A stretch of 54,464 nucleotides of DNA from Pirellula staleyi DSM 6068. GTDB lineage: Bacteria > Planctomycetota > Planctomycetia > Pirellulales > Pirellulaceae. Position 1 is the stretch's first letter; every line of letters starts with the position of its first letter. A program made the position numbers and the translations under genes. Of the stretch, positions 1 through 10,078 are shown piece after piece. A model generated the notes under the pieces. It did no database searches and was not told the origin of the DNA. It worked only from the letters and a program-made list of their open reading frames with translations. The stretch covers positions 1-54,464 of the forward strand of contig CAMBSL010000006.1 of assembly GCA_945870455.1 (NCBI GenBank). Direction: 5' to 3'.

Positions 1-47
1 GCTTGGCCAGCCGCAATTTCTGATCTTTTCCATTTGGAGCCGTATCG

Positions 48-842
48 ATGTCGTTATCATTGCAGGAAATCCGTGAGCTTTGTACTAAACAGGAATTGAG
101 TTTGGTGTTGGCCAGCCAACTTCCCGCTTTGGAGACGCTGTCCAGTACCGAGTTGAAGAAGCATGCTGTGAATGCCCGAAAACTTGTCGATAAGTGGCAG
201 GATTTGTCACGCGCTCAAGCGCGAACGGAAGGCCGCAAGAGCGGCACGCCGAATCTCGACGGACGCACCCATGCGAAGCACGATCTATTCCGAGCCGCAT
301 TGGAAGCGTTTGAAGCCCGACTCAATTCAACCGCAGCCAAGCCTCCAATGCTTGCTTCGAAACGTCCCGTCAAGTCCACTGTGCGGGCCGCCGAAGCGAA
401 GGCAACGCGTCAATCGACTCGCAAAGAGTTGCAGGGAACAAAGCAAAAAATCAATGCCGCTTCGGTAACGATTCCAACTGCGGATGTACCCTCCGTGACT
501 GCGACTGCTGCCAAGATCACGCCGAAGAAAGCGAAGCCGAAAGCATCCGCACCCAAGAAAGTCTCTGCCAAAGCCTCCGCTACCAAGCAGGCGTTGGTGA
601 AGACAGCCGGCGCCCGCGCGGCCAAACGAACGACCGTTTCGGTGGCTGTCCCATTGAAACCCGCCTCCAAGAAGAAGTCCACCAGCCAAGCCGCACCAGG
701 AACAGCAGCCCAGCGAGCAACTTTGGGTGGAAAAGCCAAAGCCAATCGCGTCGCAATTTCGAACGTCACCTCTAAAATCGTCGGCCATGTGTCCTCAAAA
801 GGAAAGCGGACGCAAGCGAAGCGAGACTCGAAAGGCCGTTAG
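48..842 (+). CDS. Histone H1-like Lys/Ala-rich basic protein
   Basis: 264 residues. Residues 1 to about 95 form a soluble, probably helical domain (ELKKHAVNARKLVDKW is typical of it). From about residue 96 to the end the chain is a low-complexity tail dominated by Lys, Ala, Ser, Thr and Pro with repeated KKAKPKASAPKK-like stretches. Such tails are known from bacterial histone-H1-like and other nucleoid proteins, so DNA or RNA binding in the cytoplasm is an inference from composition. There is no signal peptide. The ATG has a GGAG about 9 bases upstream. The gene stands alone, with a 16-bp tandem repeat just after its stop. The N-terminal domain was not matched to a named family. An unrelated disordered basic protein is the alternative. 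Confidence 0.8.
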   Translation: MSLSLQEIRELCTKQELSLVLASQLPALETLSSTELKKHAVNARKLVDKWQDLSRAQARTEGRKSGTPNLDGRTHAKHDLFRAALEAFEARLNSTAAKPPMLASKRPVKSTVRAAEAKATRQSTRKELQGTKQKINAASVTIPTADVPSVTATAAKITPKKAKPKASAPKKVSAKASATKQALVKTAGARAAKRTTVSVAVPLKPASKKKSTSQAAPGTAAQRATLGGKAKANRVAISNVTSKIVGHVSSKGKRTQAKRDSKGR

Positions 843-849
843 CGATTTT

Positions 850-907
850 GCGAATCTGAACTACTGCGAATCTGAACTACTGCGAATCTGAACTACTGCG
901 AATCTGA
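850..907. repeat. 16-bp tandem repeat, 3.6 copies
   Basis: The unit GCGAATCTGAACTACT occurs three times without mismatch (850-865, 866-881, 882-897), followed by a partial fourth copy to 907. It lies 7 bases after the stop of the basic-protein gene. The 16-bp period shifts frame at each copy. The array is probably a slippage product; copy number may vary between strains. Confidence 0.9.
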
Positions 908-1144
908 GTTTCTAGAATGCCATACATGCCGAAACCACATCGGCAAACGAAAGGTATGCAGATTCGCGTTGGTTGGCAAATTCTCTAAAATCGGCTGCGT
1001 CAGTTCCAAACGAAGCTGTCCGTAGCAATGATTAAACTCTTTGATAAAGACCTCACTCGCGTCCGGCATGCAAACGCAACCGACCACTTTGGTCCCTTGG
1101 CGAAGCACCCCGCAAGGTCGATCTCGTTCGCTGCCAGAAGACAT
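893..1144 (-). CDS. Small unknown ORF directly after mfnB (doubtful)
   Basis: An 83-residue open frame begins with an ATG one base after the mfnB stop codon (TAATATG arrangement) and ends inside the 16-bp tandem repeat. The position would suit translational coupling. The protein is Cys- and His-containing, has no signal peptide or membrane segment, and resembles no family I recognise. Ending inside a repeat argues for chance. Apart from this frame and the tandem repeat I see nothing in 843-1145. Confidence 0.25.
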   Translation of the reverse strand: MSSGSERDRPCGVLRQGTKVVGCVCMPDASEVFIKEFNHCYGQLRLELTQPILENLPTNANLHTFRLPMWFRHVWHSRNSDSQ

Positions 1145-1145
1145 A

Positions 1146-1904
1146 TTATTGGGACTCGTTCCTTGAGTATGTCGAAAACAAGGACAGTGCTTTCGTCAAT
1201 TTATCTCGGCACAGTGAACTCGTTCGCTCATTGGTTTGGCAAAGGGCACCGCGCACGCCTAGCCATTCTGCCCCTAAGTGAGTCAACAATTCAAGCTGGT
1301 TCAGTTTCAATGAACCCGCCAATGCAACACTCAGCCCAACATCGTGCGCGAGTTGAATCCATTCTTGCAGTTGGTCAATCGAACAATGATCTAGCAGTCC
1401 ACCAGTCTTTTTGTTGTGGGTATCGATCAGCACGTAGCGACATTCAAGCGAACGAGCGGCTTCTACCACTTCCATCCAATCGGGTGAACATGCTTCCGTT
1501 GTATCTGCGTAATGTACCAAGATCAGCTGAGAAGGATGTTTCAATGAGTGTAAAATTCGTCCAGCAGTTTCCTGCCATTTTTTCCCATTGCAATGTGCCA
1601 AAGCCAGTTTGAGATGAAATCGCAGAGGCAAAATGGCTGCCAAAGATTCTTCTAATTCGAACGGCCATTCTGCGAGCTCTCCTCCCGCCACGCTTACGTG
1701 AATGTCGCTGGAAATCTCCATTCGGGTCAACTCCAGAATCGTTTCGAGCTTTGGTCGGCCAAGTGAACCGTGCTCTGGTTCCTTGAGGTCGAGCCACTTC
1801 GCCCCCGATTCTATGACCCACCCAGCCTCTATGGCCGAACGGGCGCTGACCAGCAAATTCGGTGGATCTGGCATCCAGTTGAGATTTTTCAAGACCTTAG
1901 CCAT
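1146..1904 (-). CDS. mfnB: (5-formylfuran-3-yl)methyl phosphate synthase, MfnB/DUF556 family
   Basis: 252 residues with a TIM-barrel-like pattern. The N-terminal strand NLLVSARSAIEAGWVI is followed by the family signature WLDLKEPEHGSLG at about 38-49; Lys41 corresponds to a conserved lysine of the family. MfnB converts two glyceraldehyde-3-phosphate molecules to the furan precursor of methanofuran. Planctomycetes are known to carry tetrahydromethanopterin/methanofuran-linked C1 genes, so a role in formaldehyde oxidation or C1 transfer is the likely context, although no other C1 gene is in this window. It is divergent from ribonuclease D. The start at 1904 gives the N-terminus expected for the family. 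A different DUF556 activity cannot be excluded. Confidence 0.82.
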   Translation of the reverse strand: MAKVLKNLNWMPDPPNLLVSARSAIEAGWVIESGAKWLDLKEPEHGSLGRPKLETILELTRMEISSDIHVSVAGGELAEWPFELEESLAAILPLRFHLKLALAHCNGKKWQETAGRILHSLKHPSQLILVHYADTTEACSPDWMEVVEAARSLECRYVLIDTHNKKTGGLLDHCSIDQLQEWIQLAHDVGLSVALAGSLKLNQLELLTHLGAEWLGVRGALCQTNERTSSLCRDKLTKALSLFSTYSRNESQ

Positions 1905-2054
1905 TCGATGTTAAAGCCCCGGCATTCGAAGAACTGGGTTCACAATACCACCCGTTGTTGTGGTTGCACACGATTCGGTGTACAAATATCGCTGGATTGC
2001 AAGCATTTCGAGTTGGATTGCAAGTCGGATATCGATTATGGGACAGGGCAGAGG

Positions 2055-3245
2055 TTGAACGCACACTTCAGTTATATCACAAATCAGGAATCCCTTCATC
2101 AGCTCTGTGACAAGATAGCTGCCCAGAAACTTGTCGCTTTTGATACGGAATTTGTGGCAGAAGATTCGTATCGACCCGAACTTTGTTTAGTTCAAGTGGC
2201 GACGGAAGATGAAATCGCAATCATCGACCCGTATACTTGCGGTGATTTGAATCCGTTTTGGCAATCGCTGATCGATCCTGCCACAACGGTGATTGTTCAT
2301 GCGGGACGAGAAGAGACGCTGTTTTGCTACCGGGCGACCCAGAGTCTGATCCCGAATCTGTTCGACATTCAAATTGCCGCTGCCTTCCTAGGATTCGAGT
2401 ACCCTGCCTCGTACGGAAACCTAGTCCATCGCTTTACCGGCATGATTCTCGACAAGGAGGAAACGCGATCGGATTGGCGAAATCGACCACTTTCCAATCA
2501 ACAGCTTCAGTACGCTGCCCAGGATGTTCGCGATCTACCAAAGCTTTTCCAGACGCTTAAGCAGCAGATCGAAAAACTGAATCGTCTTCCTTGGCTTGTA
2601 GAAGAGACCAAGCAACGGCAAGAAGAGCTGGCGGAATTCGAGACCAATGAAAACTGGTATCGCATCAGTGGCATTCAAGCCCTTTCAGGTAACTCGCTAT
2701 CGATTGTGCGAGGACTTTGGAATTGGCGTGACACCAAGGCCAAGGAACGAGACATCCCGCCTCGCAAGATCCTTCGCGACGACTTGCTGATCGAACTGGC
2801 GCGGCGAGGGACATCTGATGTCCGGCGGATGACATCCTTGCGAGGCATGGAGCATCGTCACACGAAACAGTATTTACCGGAGCTCGCAAAAACCATCGAA
2901 GACGCGATGAATCAACCGCCGCCGACATGGCCCAAGAAAAACCGTTACGGAAAAGGGCAACCCGCCGGAATGCTTACGCAGTTTCTGTCGGCCGCCCTCG
3001 CCTATATCTGTCGAACAAAACGCATCTCGCCTGCCATCGTGGCAACATCCGATGATCTGAGGGATTTTGTCAAGTATCGGCACGACCCGATCAACGACGG
3101 CTCGTCTCCACCTTGCTTAACGGTTGGCTGGCGAGCCGAAATCGTGGGTAAGGAACTCGATGAATTGTTGACGGGCAAGTTAGCCATGGTTCTGGATGAC
3201 CCAGATAGCGACATGCCGATCAAATTCTGCCGCCCGCAACACTAG
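2055..3245 (+). CDS. rnd: Ribonuclease D (DEDD exonuclease with HRDC domain)
   Basis: 396 residues from TTG 2055. The 3'-5' exonuclease domain covers about 1-195 and HRDC-type helical regions follow. ExoI is FDTEF (Asp30, Glu32), ExoII lies around HAGREETLF, and ExoIII is YAAQDVRDL (Tyr153, Asp157). In ExoII the usual Asp is replaced by Glu87. The role is 3' processing of tRNA and other stable RNAs. The open frame extends upstream to ATG 1908, but that start lies 3 bases from the divergent mfnB start and would add about 49 residues of non-homologous Cys-rich sequence. TTG 2055 gives the N-terminus typical of the family (start MNAHFSYITNQ). TTG 2013 is another candidate. Confidence 0.88.
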   Translation: MNAHFSYITNQESLHQLCDKIAAQKLVAFDTEFVAEDSYRPELCLVQVATEDEIAIIDPYTCGDLNPFWQSLIDPATTVIVHAGREETLFCYRATQSLIPNLFDIQIAAAFLGFEYPASYGNLVHRFTGMILDKEETRSDWRNRPLSNQQLQYAAQDVRDLPKLFQTLKQQIEKLNRLPWLVEETKQRQEELAEFETNENWYRISGIQALSGNSLSIVRGLWNWRDTKAKERDIPPRKILRDDLLIELARRGTSDVRRMTSLRGMEHRHTKQYLPELAKTIEDAMNQPPPTWPKKNRYGKGQPAGMLTQFLSAALAYICRTKRISPAIVATSDDLRDFVKYRHDPINDGSSPPCLTVGWRAEIVGKELDELLTGKLAMVLDDPDSDMPIKFCRPQH

Positions 3246-3264
3246 TTAATCAACACTAGTTAAT
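3237..3264. repeat. 14-bp direct duplication at the rnd stop
   Basis: CAACACTAGTTAAT is present twice head to tail (3237-3250, 3251-3264) and spans the rnd stop codon, so the stop is duplicated just downstream. Probably a small slippage duplication. Confidence 0.8.
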
Positions 3265-3294
3265 GCCGTATCCACAGTGATTTTATAAGTCGTT

Positions 3295-3322
3295 GGTAGT
3301 GGATCTTACAAGATCCACTACC
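3295..3322. terminator. Perfect hairpin between convergent rnd and aguA
   Basis: A 13-bp perfect stem (GGTAGTGGATCTT and its complement) closes on a 2-base centre. It sits 50 bases after rnd and 33 bases before the end of aguA, so it could stop transcription from both sides. No clear T-run follows on either strand. A dispersed palindromic element is an equally good reading. Confidence 0.55.
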
Positions 3323-3354
3323 CTAAAATCAGGCGTTAACAAAGCACTAGCTAG

Positions 3355-4461
3355 CTAGGGGCGAATCACAGCTGGCTGCTGTTGTGTTGCGCAGTGAAAT
3401 GCGCCTAGCCCGAAGATGAAATCCGAAGCGTCCAAGCATACGACCCGGCGTTCCGGCATTAAGTCTTGCAGGATTCCTGCTGCTGCATCGTCCGTTTCCC
3501 GGTAACCAAACGTGGGCATCAACACGATCTCGTTCGCGATGTAAAAATTGCAATAACTCTCCGGTACCCTTCTTCCTTGTATCAAGCGGGGTGGTGGTGT
3601 CATCAATGGAATCACATCGAGCGGTCTTCCCTGCGCATCGGTCATGCCTACTAAATTCTGGCGTTGCAGTTCCAATTTGTCTGCATTGGTATCGTTGCTT
3701 GAGCAGGATACCGCCGCCAATACGAGCCCCGGTCGAATAAAACGAACGAGTTGATCGATGTGGCTATCGGTGTCGTCACCAGCTAATGCACCACCGTCAA
3801 CCCAGAGCACTTTGCGAACGTCCAGCATTCGCCGCAACTCCGATTCGACCAACTCGCGTGTCCAATGAAAGTTCCTGGTCGATGATAACAGTACGCTGCT
3901 GGTTGTCATCAAGGTTCCCTGCCCATCGGTCTCAATCCCGCCACCTTCTGCGATGAGACTGCTGGCAAACGACTCTATAGGTGAATCTCCCTCGGTGCGC
4001 AGCTTTCCTGCTGGATTGAGCAAGTTACATATTTTTTCGGACGCGGCTGCATCCTTCTCGTGTGGATACTTATTCCCCCAAGCGTTGAACCGCCACCGTG
4101 TTGCTCCCAATTTTGTTCCGTCTTTGTTCAACAAAAACGTCGGCCCGAAATCGCGGATCCACGTGTCGTTGGTCGAAACGTCGTGAATCGTAACATTGTC
4201 AACGTCGCTCAAGCTTTGTTGGGCTTGAGAGGTCGCTTCCGGAGTTCCTCCAAGAACGTGAACATGCTCGACTTCGGCAAGGATCCGAACCATGCGCTCG
4301 GTGACCAACGGGATGTTCGTAAATCGACCAGGCCAGGTGTTCAAGTTGTGCGGCCAGGATATCCATGTGGCTTCGTGGCGTTCCCATTCGGCAACCCATC
4401 GATAGCCTCCCTCCACGGCCGATCCAGCGATCGCTTCCCCTTTTTCCGTTCCATCGCTCAT
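3355..4461 (-). CDS. aguA: Agmatine deiminase
   Basis: 368 residues, the usual length. It hydrolyses agmatine to N-carbamoylputrescine and ammonia in the cytoplasm, the first of two steps to putrescine. The sequence shows the pentein-fold signatures WISWPHNLNTWPGRF near the N-terminus, EGGGIETDGQGTLMTT, WVDGG, HIDQLVRFI, and the catalytic cysteine at Cys357 in GAFHCATQQQP close to the C-terminus. Its ATG overlaps the aguB stop by four bases (ATGA), so the two are translationally coupled with aguB first. All expected active-site elements are present. Peptidyl-arginine deiminase of the same superfamily is much less likely given the aguB partner. Confidence 0.93.
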   Translation of the reverse strand: MSDGTEKGEAIAGSAVEGGYRWVAEWERHEATWISWPHNLNTWPGRFTNIPLVTERMVRILAEVEHVHVLGGTPEATSQAQQSLSDVDNVTIHDVSTNDTWIRDFGPTFLLNKDGTKLGATRWRFNAWGNKYPHEKDAAASEKICNLLNPAGKLRTEGDSPIESFASSLIAEGGGIETDGQGTLMTTSSVLLSSTRNFHWTRELVESELRRMLDVRKVLWVDGGALAGDDTDSHIDQLVRFIRPGLVLAAVSCSSNDTNADKLELQRQNLVGMTDAQGRPLDVIPLMTPPPRLIQGRRVPESYCNFYIANEIVLMPTFGYRETDDAAAGILQDLMPERRVVCLDASDFIFGLGAFHCATQQQPAVIRP

Positions 4462-5339
4462 TCGTCAATCCATCGTTTCGTGAGATCCGAATAGGCATCA
4501 ATTCTTCGATCTCGCATAAACGGCCAGTAGGTTCGTTGCGTGTTGATCTTGTTCAAATTGCAATCGACAATAACCATTTCCTCGTGGCTGTGGCTGGCTC
4601 GATGCAGCAAATTGCCTGCTGGATCGAAAGCAAATGAAGCTCCCCAAAACTCAATCGAGTCCTCAACACCTACACGATTTGCCGCTCCGACAAAAACGCC
4701 GTTTGCGATCGCATGGGACCTCATCATGGTTTCCCAGGCTTCGTGTTGGCTTTTTCCGAAGACGGGTTTATCGGGTGCGCTCCAGCCGATCGCTGTGGGA
4801 TAAAGAAGAATTTCTGCTCCCTTAAGTGCGAATAGTCTTGCGGCTTCGGGATACCACTGATCCCAGCAAACGCCGACACCCAGTACTCCAAAACGGGTCT
4901 TGGCCACGGTAAAGCCCGTATCGCCGGGTGTGAAGTAGAACTTTTCGTAGTAGAGCGGGTCGTCTGGAATGTGCATCTTGCGATAGAAGCCTACCTGGGC
5001 TCCATCGGCGTCGAAAACGACAGCAGTATTATGATAAAGCCCGTGCGCCCGGCGTTCGAAGATCGAGCCGGTGACGACCACGGAGCAGTCGCGAGCCACG
5101 TCGCTCATAGCTTGGCTAGTCGGCCCGGGAATGGTTTCGGCCCATTCAAATCGAAAGTGCTCTTCGCTTTGACAAGGATAGGGCGCGTTGAAAAGTTCTT
5201 GCAGGCAAACGATGTTGGCCCCTTGTGAGGCAGCTTGTCGCACGCGATCGATCGCTTTGTCGGTGTTTTCTTTTTGGTTTTCCGAGCAGGTCATCTGCAC
5301 CATCGCCAATCGAACAGTGCGAGCTTTCGTCGCAGTCAT
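4458..5339 (-). CDS. aguB: N-carbamoylputrescine amidase
   Basis: 293 residues, a full-length nitrilase-superfamily enzyme that hydrolyses N-carbamoylputrescine to putrescine, CO2 and ammonia. The catalytic triad is visible: Glu48 (CLQELF), Lys121 (YRKMHIPDD) and Cys158 (GVGVCWDQWYPE). The motif NAPYPCQSEE after the glutamate is typical of the AguB subgroup. It is the first gene of the aguB-aguA operon, reading away from the MoxR operon. It lacks a signal peptide, consistent with cytoplasmic polyamine synthesis. Confidence 0.94.
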   Translation of the reverse strand: MTATKARTVRLAMVQMTCSENQKENTDKAIDRVRQAASQGANIVCLQELFNAPYPCQSEEHFRFEWAETIPGPTSQAMSDVARDCSVVVTGSIFERRAHGLYHNTAVVFDADGAQVGFYRKMHIPDDPLYYEKFYFTPGDTGFTVAKTRFGVLGVGVCWDQWYPEAARLFALKGAEILLYPTAIGWSAPDKPVFGKSQHEAWETMMRSHAIANGVFVGAANRVGVEDSIEFWGASFAFDPAGNLLHRASHSHEEMVIVDCNLNKINTQRTYWPFMRDRRIDAYSDLTKRWIDE

Positions 5340-5699
5340 CTGGATTCCTTTGAAAAAAGGTTTGCAATTCTGGTATTCGCGTGGGTTATCTTGTGTTTTT
5401 CACTCAAGCATTTTAGGGGTGTTCGCCCAACGGCACGTCTCTCCATGTGCCGTTCGCCATTCTTCAAAAATCGCAGGCAGACGGCACTTGGAAAGCGTCT
5501 GCTAACTCCGGATACCCGTGGAAGAAGCTTAGCAAGCGGCGCGAACCGCTGCTAGCAGTCTTCCCCAAATCCATCCTACACTTTTCGTTTTGGCAAAGCA
5601 CCTGCCTGCGAAAGACTTCTCGGGATGATACAATTCGGTCTATCCCATCGAGTCTTTTAACATTAATTTCATGGATTTGCCCCTTTTAGAAAGAACGGC
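5340..5699. other. Divergent intergenic region with two hairpins
   Basis: 360 bases between the divergent aguB and MoxR starts. Two short stem-loops are visible: 5430-5453 (7-bp stem ACGGCAC/GTGCCGT, 10-base loop) and 5477-5502 (7-bp stem GCAGACG/CGTCTGC). Both could be intergenic repeat elements. A TACAAT hexamer at 5629-5634 could be a -10 box for the MoxR operon, but no convincing -35 is spaced with it. No coding capacity was recognised. Confidence 0.5.
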
Positions 5700-6746
<1,047 letters not shown>

Positions 6747-7623
6747 GGCCATTCGACGCATTGCGTCGATGGAGCTGAGGGCACGCAATATCGTTGAAGG
6801 GTTTATGTCGGGCATGCATCGCAGTCCCTACTTCGGCCAATCGGTCGAGTTTGTACAGCATCGCCAGTATGTCCCCGGCGACGACTTAAGACACATCGAT
6901 TGGAAAGTCTGGAGCCGCCAAGACAAACTCTACATCAAGCAATACGAAGAGGACACGAGTCTCCGGTGCACGCTTTTGCTAGATTCCTCCGAGAGCATGT
7001 CCTACGGGCGAGGTCCGCTCAACAAGTTCGACTATGCCGCCACGATTTGTGCCTGCATCGCGTACCTAACGCTGCGCCAACAAGACGCGGTTGGCCTGAC
7101 TGTCTTCGACCAAAAGATAAGGTCGCGGCTGCCCTGGCGTTCCAGTCGTTCCCATTTGCAGAGTATCTTTAAAGCCTTGCAACAAACGACTCCAAACGAA
7201 AAAACAAACCTGACGCAAGTCTTTCGAGAAATCAGCGATACCTACCCAAAACGTTCATTGATGGTCGTCGCTTCCGATTTTTTGGGCAGCGAAGCACAAA
7301 CGCTCAAATCGTTGGCTGCGCTGAAGCACGCGGGGCACGACATTTTGGTTTTCCATGTTCTGGATGATGACGAGCTTGATTTTCCGTTCAACGACCCGAC
7401 TCGCTTCGAAGGTATGGAATCGATGGATCACCTGACTTGCAATCCGCGTGCGCTCCGCGAAGGCTACCTTGAGTCGTTGCAGCGTTTCTTGGATCGAGTG
7501 CGACACGCGTGCGCAAGCTCTCAAATCGACTATCAGTTGATTCGGACCAGCAAGAATATCGATGCCGCCTTGGTCGCTTACCTTACCTCGCGTATGGCTC
7601 ACATGAGGAAGAAGTAAAAAACG

Positions 7624-10071
7624 ATGCAATTCTTATTTCAACCGCTGGCATGGGGTTTTTTGCTGGTCTTGCTCCCGTTGTTGATCCACTTGATCAACCT
7701 CGTGCGACATCGACGTACTCAATGGGCCGCCATGGAGTTCTTGCTCGAAAGCTACCGCAAGCATCGTCGCTGGGTCTGGCTCAAACAAGCCTTGCTCATC
7801 GCATCGAGAATGTTGGCCGTCGCAATCGCAGTTGCCATGTTGGCCCAATGGGTCAGTGGCTCCCGTTGGCTTTCGCTCATCAGTCAAACGACGACCCATC
7901 ATTATGTGGTTTTGGACGATTCGGCATCCATGGGTGACACCTCCTCAAGTGGTTCGGCTTATCAATCGGCGTTGAAAGCCGTTCAAGCCATCGCAACCAA
8001 CACCAGCACTCAGGACGGCTCGCACCTGCTCACAGTGATTCGCGCTTCGAGAGGGACGCTCGCATCTGCGCGTGCAAAAGAGGCGCAGGCCATCGAATCC
8101 GCTGCCTCGAAAACAACTAAGCCCGGTGACGCGTCACCAATGTCAACGTCAACAACTCCGCAAGCCGATGCCGTTGCGGACATCCTTTCTCGGACGATCC
8201 CATCCGACCCTACGGCATTGCTCAGCAAGATCAGTTCGACGCAGACAAGCTCGCTCGATACCGGACTAGGCGACTCGTTGGAGTTGATTTCGCCTTTGAT
8301 CCAACAGGCTTCGACCGAAAAGCCGATCGTTTATCTGATGAGCGACTTCCGGAGCAAAGACTGGACCAATGCCACACTTCTTAAGCAGCAATTGCAATCG
8401 CTACCCGGAAGCGATCTGGACTTGCAGTTAATCGATTGTGTTCCAGATCGACATGAGAATTTGACTTTAGTGTCGATCGCGCCCCAACAAGAAGTATTGG
8501 CGGCTGGTGTGCCTGCCATGATGAATATAGCGATTCGCAACAATGGACTGGCTCCGGTTCGCAACGTTACCGTGCGAGTTCTAGCGGTCGATTACGGTGA
8601 TCGTCAGCCGGATCAAAAGCCGACTGCCCCCCACTCGGGATTGGTGACAGAGCTTCCTCCACTCATTCTCGAACGCTTGGAACCAGGCGAGTTGATCACT
8701 AGGCACGTTCAAATCTTGTTTCCGAGAAGCGGTTCGCATGTGGTGGAAGCTCAACTGCCACCCGATTCGTTGATGTCGGACAATTCCGCACGCTGCGTTC
8801 TCGATCTCCAAGAGGGCATTCGAGTCCTTCTCATCGATGGTGATGCCGCAGGTAAGCACTCGTTCTTTTTTGAATCGGCACTCAATCCAGGTGGCAGCGC
8901 GAAGACGGGATTGATCATGTCTCGCGAGGGTCCAGAGTTCCTCCGCGATTCCGATCTGACGACCATTCAGAACTATGCATGCATCATCATGCAAGCGGTT
9001 CCATCGCTCGACCCTCGCGCCCTGGAAAATCTGCATCGTTATGTTTCGCGCGGTGGTGGGTTAGCCGTATTCTTTGGCGAACAAATGTCGGATGCGGACT
9101 ACTTGCGATACAACTCGTTTTGGACCAAGCCGATCAAAGGTTCCGATAACGCCATTCCGTTATTACCGTTTTCGATTAAAGGCCCCAAAGACTTGCCGAT
9201 GAAGCCGGGCGATACGACACCGGACTTGATCGCGGATAACCATCCGATTTTTGAGCCGTTCCTCGGCTTGAGCAACTCGCCTTTCCAGTTCGTTCGGATA
9301 CAGCGCTACTTGGAAATAGAAAAGGAATCGACCGATTCCGCTACCTCCAGTCCTAATTCCGATGCAGCCAATTGGAAGCCGGTCGCATCGCTTCGAAACG
9401 GTCAGCCGATCATCATCGATCATGCCATCGGTGACGGACGAGTTTTGGTTGCATTAACAGCATTGGATCGACAATGGACGAACTGGCCACAGGACCCAAC
9501 GTTTGTCGTGGCTGCCTTAAAAATGGTGGGTTACCTTTCGTCGTTCCGCATCCCCGAGTCATCGCGATTCGCCGGTACGCCGATGCGATGGGATTTTTCG
9601 TCGCAAGAGCTGTTGCCCGCGATCCAAGTGCTCTGTCCGCCACCCACCGGATCCAACGTCAAATCCATACTCAACATCAACGCGGTGCCGGCAGGTGAGT
9701 CCGCGTTCCGCGCAACGCTCGACTCGGCTGCCAATCAAGATACCGACGAAACGATTCGCGCGATCATGGCTGCCGGAAACTTTGAGTGGTGGGGCACGAC
9801 CACCCAAGGCGAACGCGTGGTAAAGAACATCGCCAGGAACACACCTCCGATAGAAGGCGAACTGGAAAAGATCAACCAAGTCGATTTGAATCGCAGTCTG
9901 AGTGGCATTAAATTCACTTTCAAGTCAGCCGAATCGCTGGGTGCAAGTTCGGCTTTGGCTGGATTTGCGAATCGAAACATGCTGTTGATGGCATTGTTGC
10001 TAGGTTTGTTGATGTTCGAGCAGTGGCTTGCTTGGAGCGCTTCGTACCATTTGCCCATGAAACGCTCATAG
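7624..10071 (+). CDS. BatA-like membrane protein with VWA domain
   Basis: 815 residues. The N-terminal BatA-type double membrane domain has helices at about 7-24 and 54-76, separated by a basic loop (VRHRRTQWAAMEFL). A VWA domain follows with a metal site DDSAS (Asp98, Ser100, Ser102). The large middle part (about 300-720) resembles extracytoplasmic CARDB-like and glutamine-amidotransferase-like segments seen in such planctomycete proteins. One last helix lies near 778-800 (MLLMALLLGLLMFEQWLAW). This membrane topology is as expected of Bat operons. It lies 7 bases before the next VWA gene. Function beyond MoxR-associated envelope maintenance is unknown. Confidence 0.85.
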   Translation: MQFLFQPLAWGFLLVLLPLLIHLINLVRHRRTQWAAMEFLLESYRKHRRWVWLKQALLIASRMLAVAIAVAMLAQWVSGSRWLSLISQTTTHHYVVLDDSASMGDTSSSGSAYQSALKAVQAIATNTSTQDGSHLLTVIRASRGTLASARAKEAQAIESAASKTTKPGDASPMSTSTTPQADAVADILSRTIPSDPTALLSKISSTQTSSLDTGLGDSLELISPLIQQASTEKPIVYLMSDFRSKDWTNATLLKQQLQSLPGSDLDLQLIDCVPDRHENLTLVSIAPQQEVLAAGVPAMMNIAIRNNGLAPVRNVTVRVLAVDYGDRQPDQKPTAPHSGLVTELPPLILERLEPGELITRHVQILFPRSGSHVVEAQLPPDSLMSDNSARCVLDLQEGIRVLLIDGDAAGKHSFFFESALNPGGSAKTGLIMSREGPEFLRDSDLTTIQNYACIIMQAVPSLDPRALENLHRYVSRGGGLAVFFGEQMSDADYLRYNSFWTKPIKGSDNAIPLLPFSIKGPKDLPMKPGDTTPDLIADNHPIFEPFLGLSNSPFQFVRIQRYLEIEKESTDSATSSPNSDAANWKPVASLRNGQPIIIDHAIGDGRVLVALTALDRQWTNWPQDPTFVVAALKMVGYLSSFRIPESSRFAGTPMRWDFSSQELLPAIQVLCPPPTGSNVKSILNINAVPAGESAFRATLDSAANQDTDETIRAIMAAGNFEWWGTTTQGERVVKNIARNTPPIEGELEKINQVDLNRSLSGIKFTFKSAESLGASSALAGFANRNMLLMALLLGLLMFEQWLAWSASYHLPMKRS

Positions 10072-10078
10072 TCCTAAC

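Noticed and set aside
1028-1612. 194-codon plus-strand frame
   Set aside because: It lies antisense within mfnB, has no family resemblance, and the minus-strand protein is clearly the real one.
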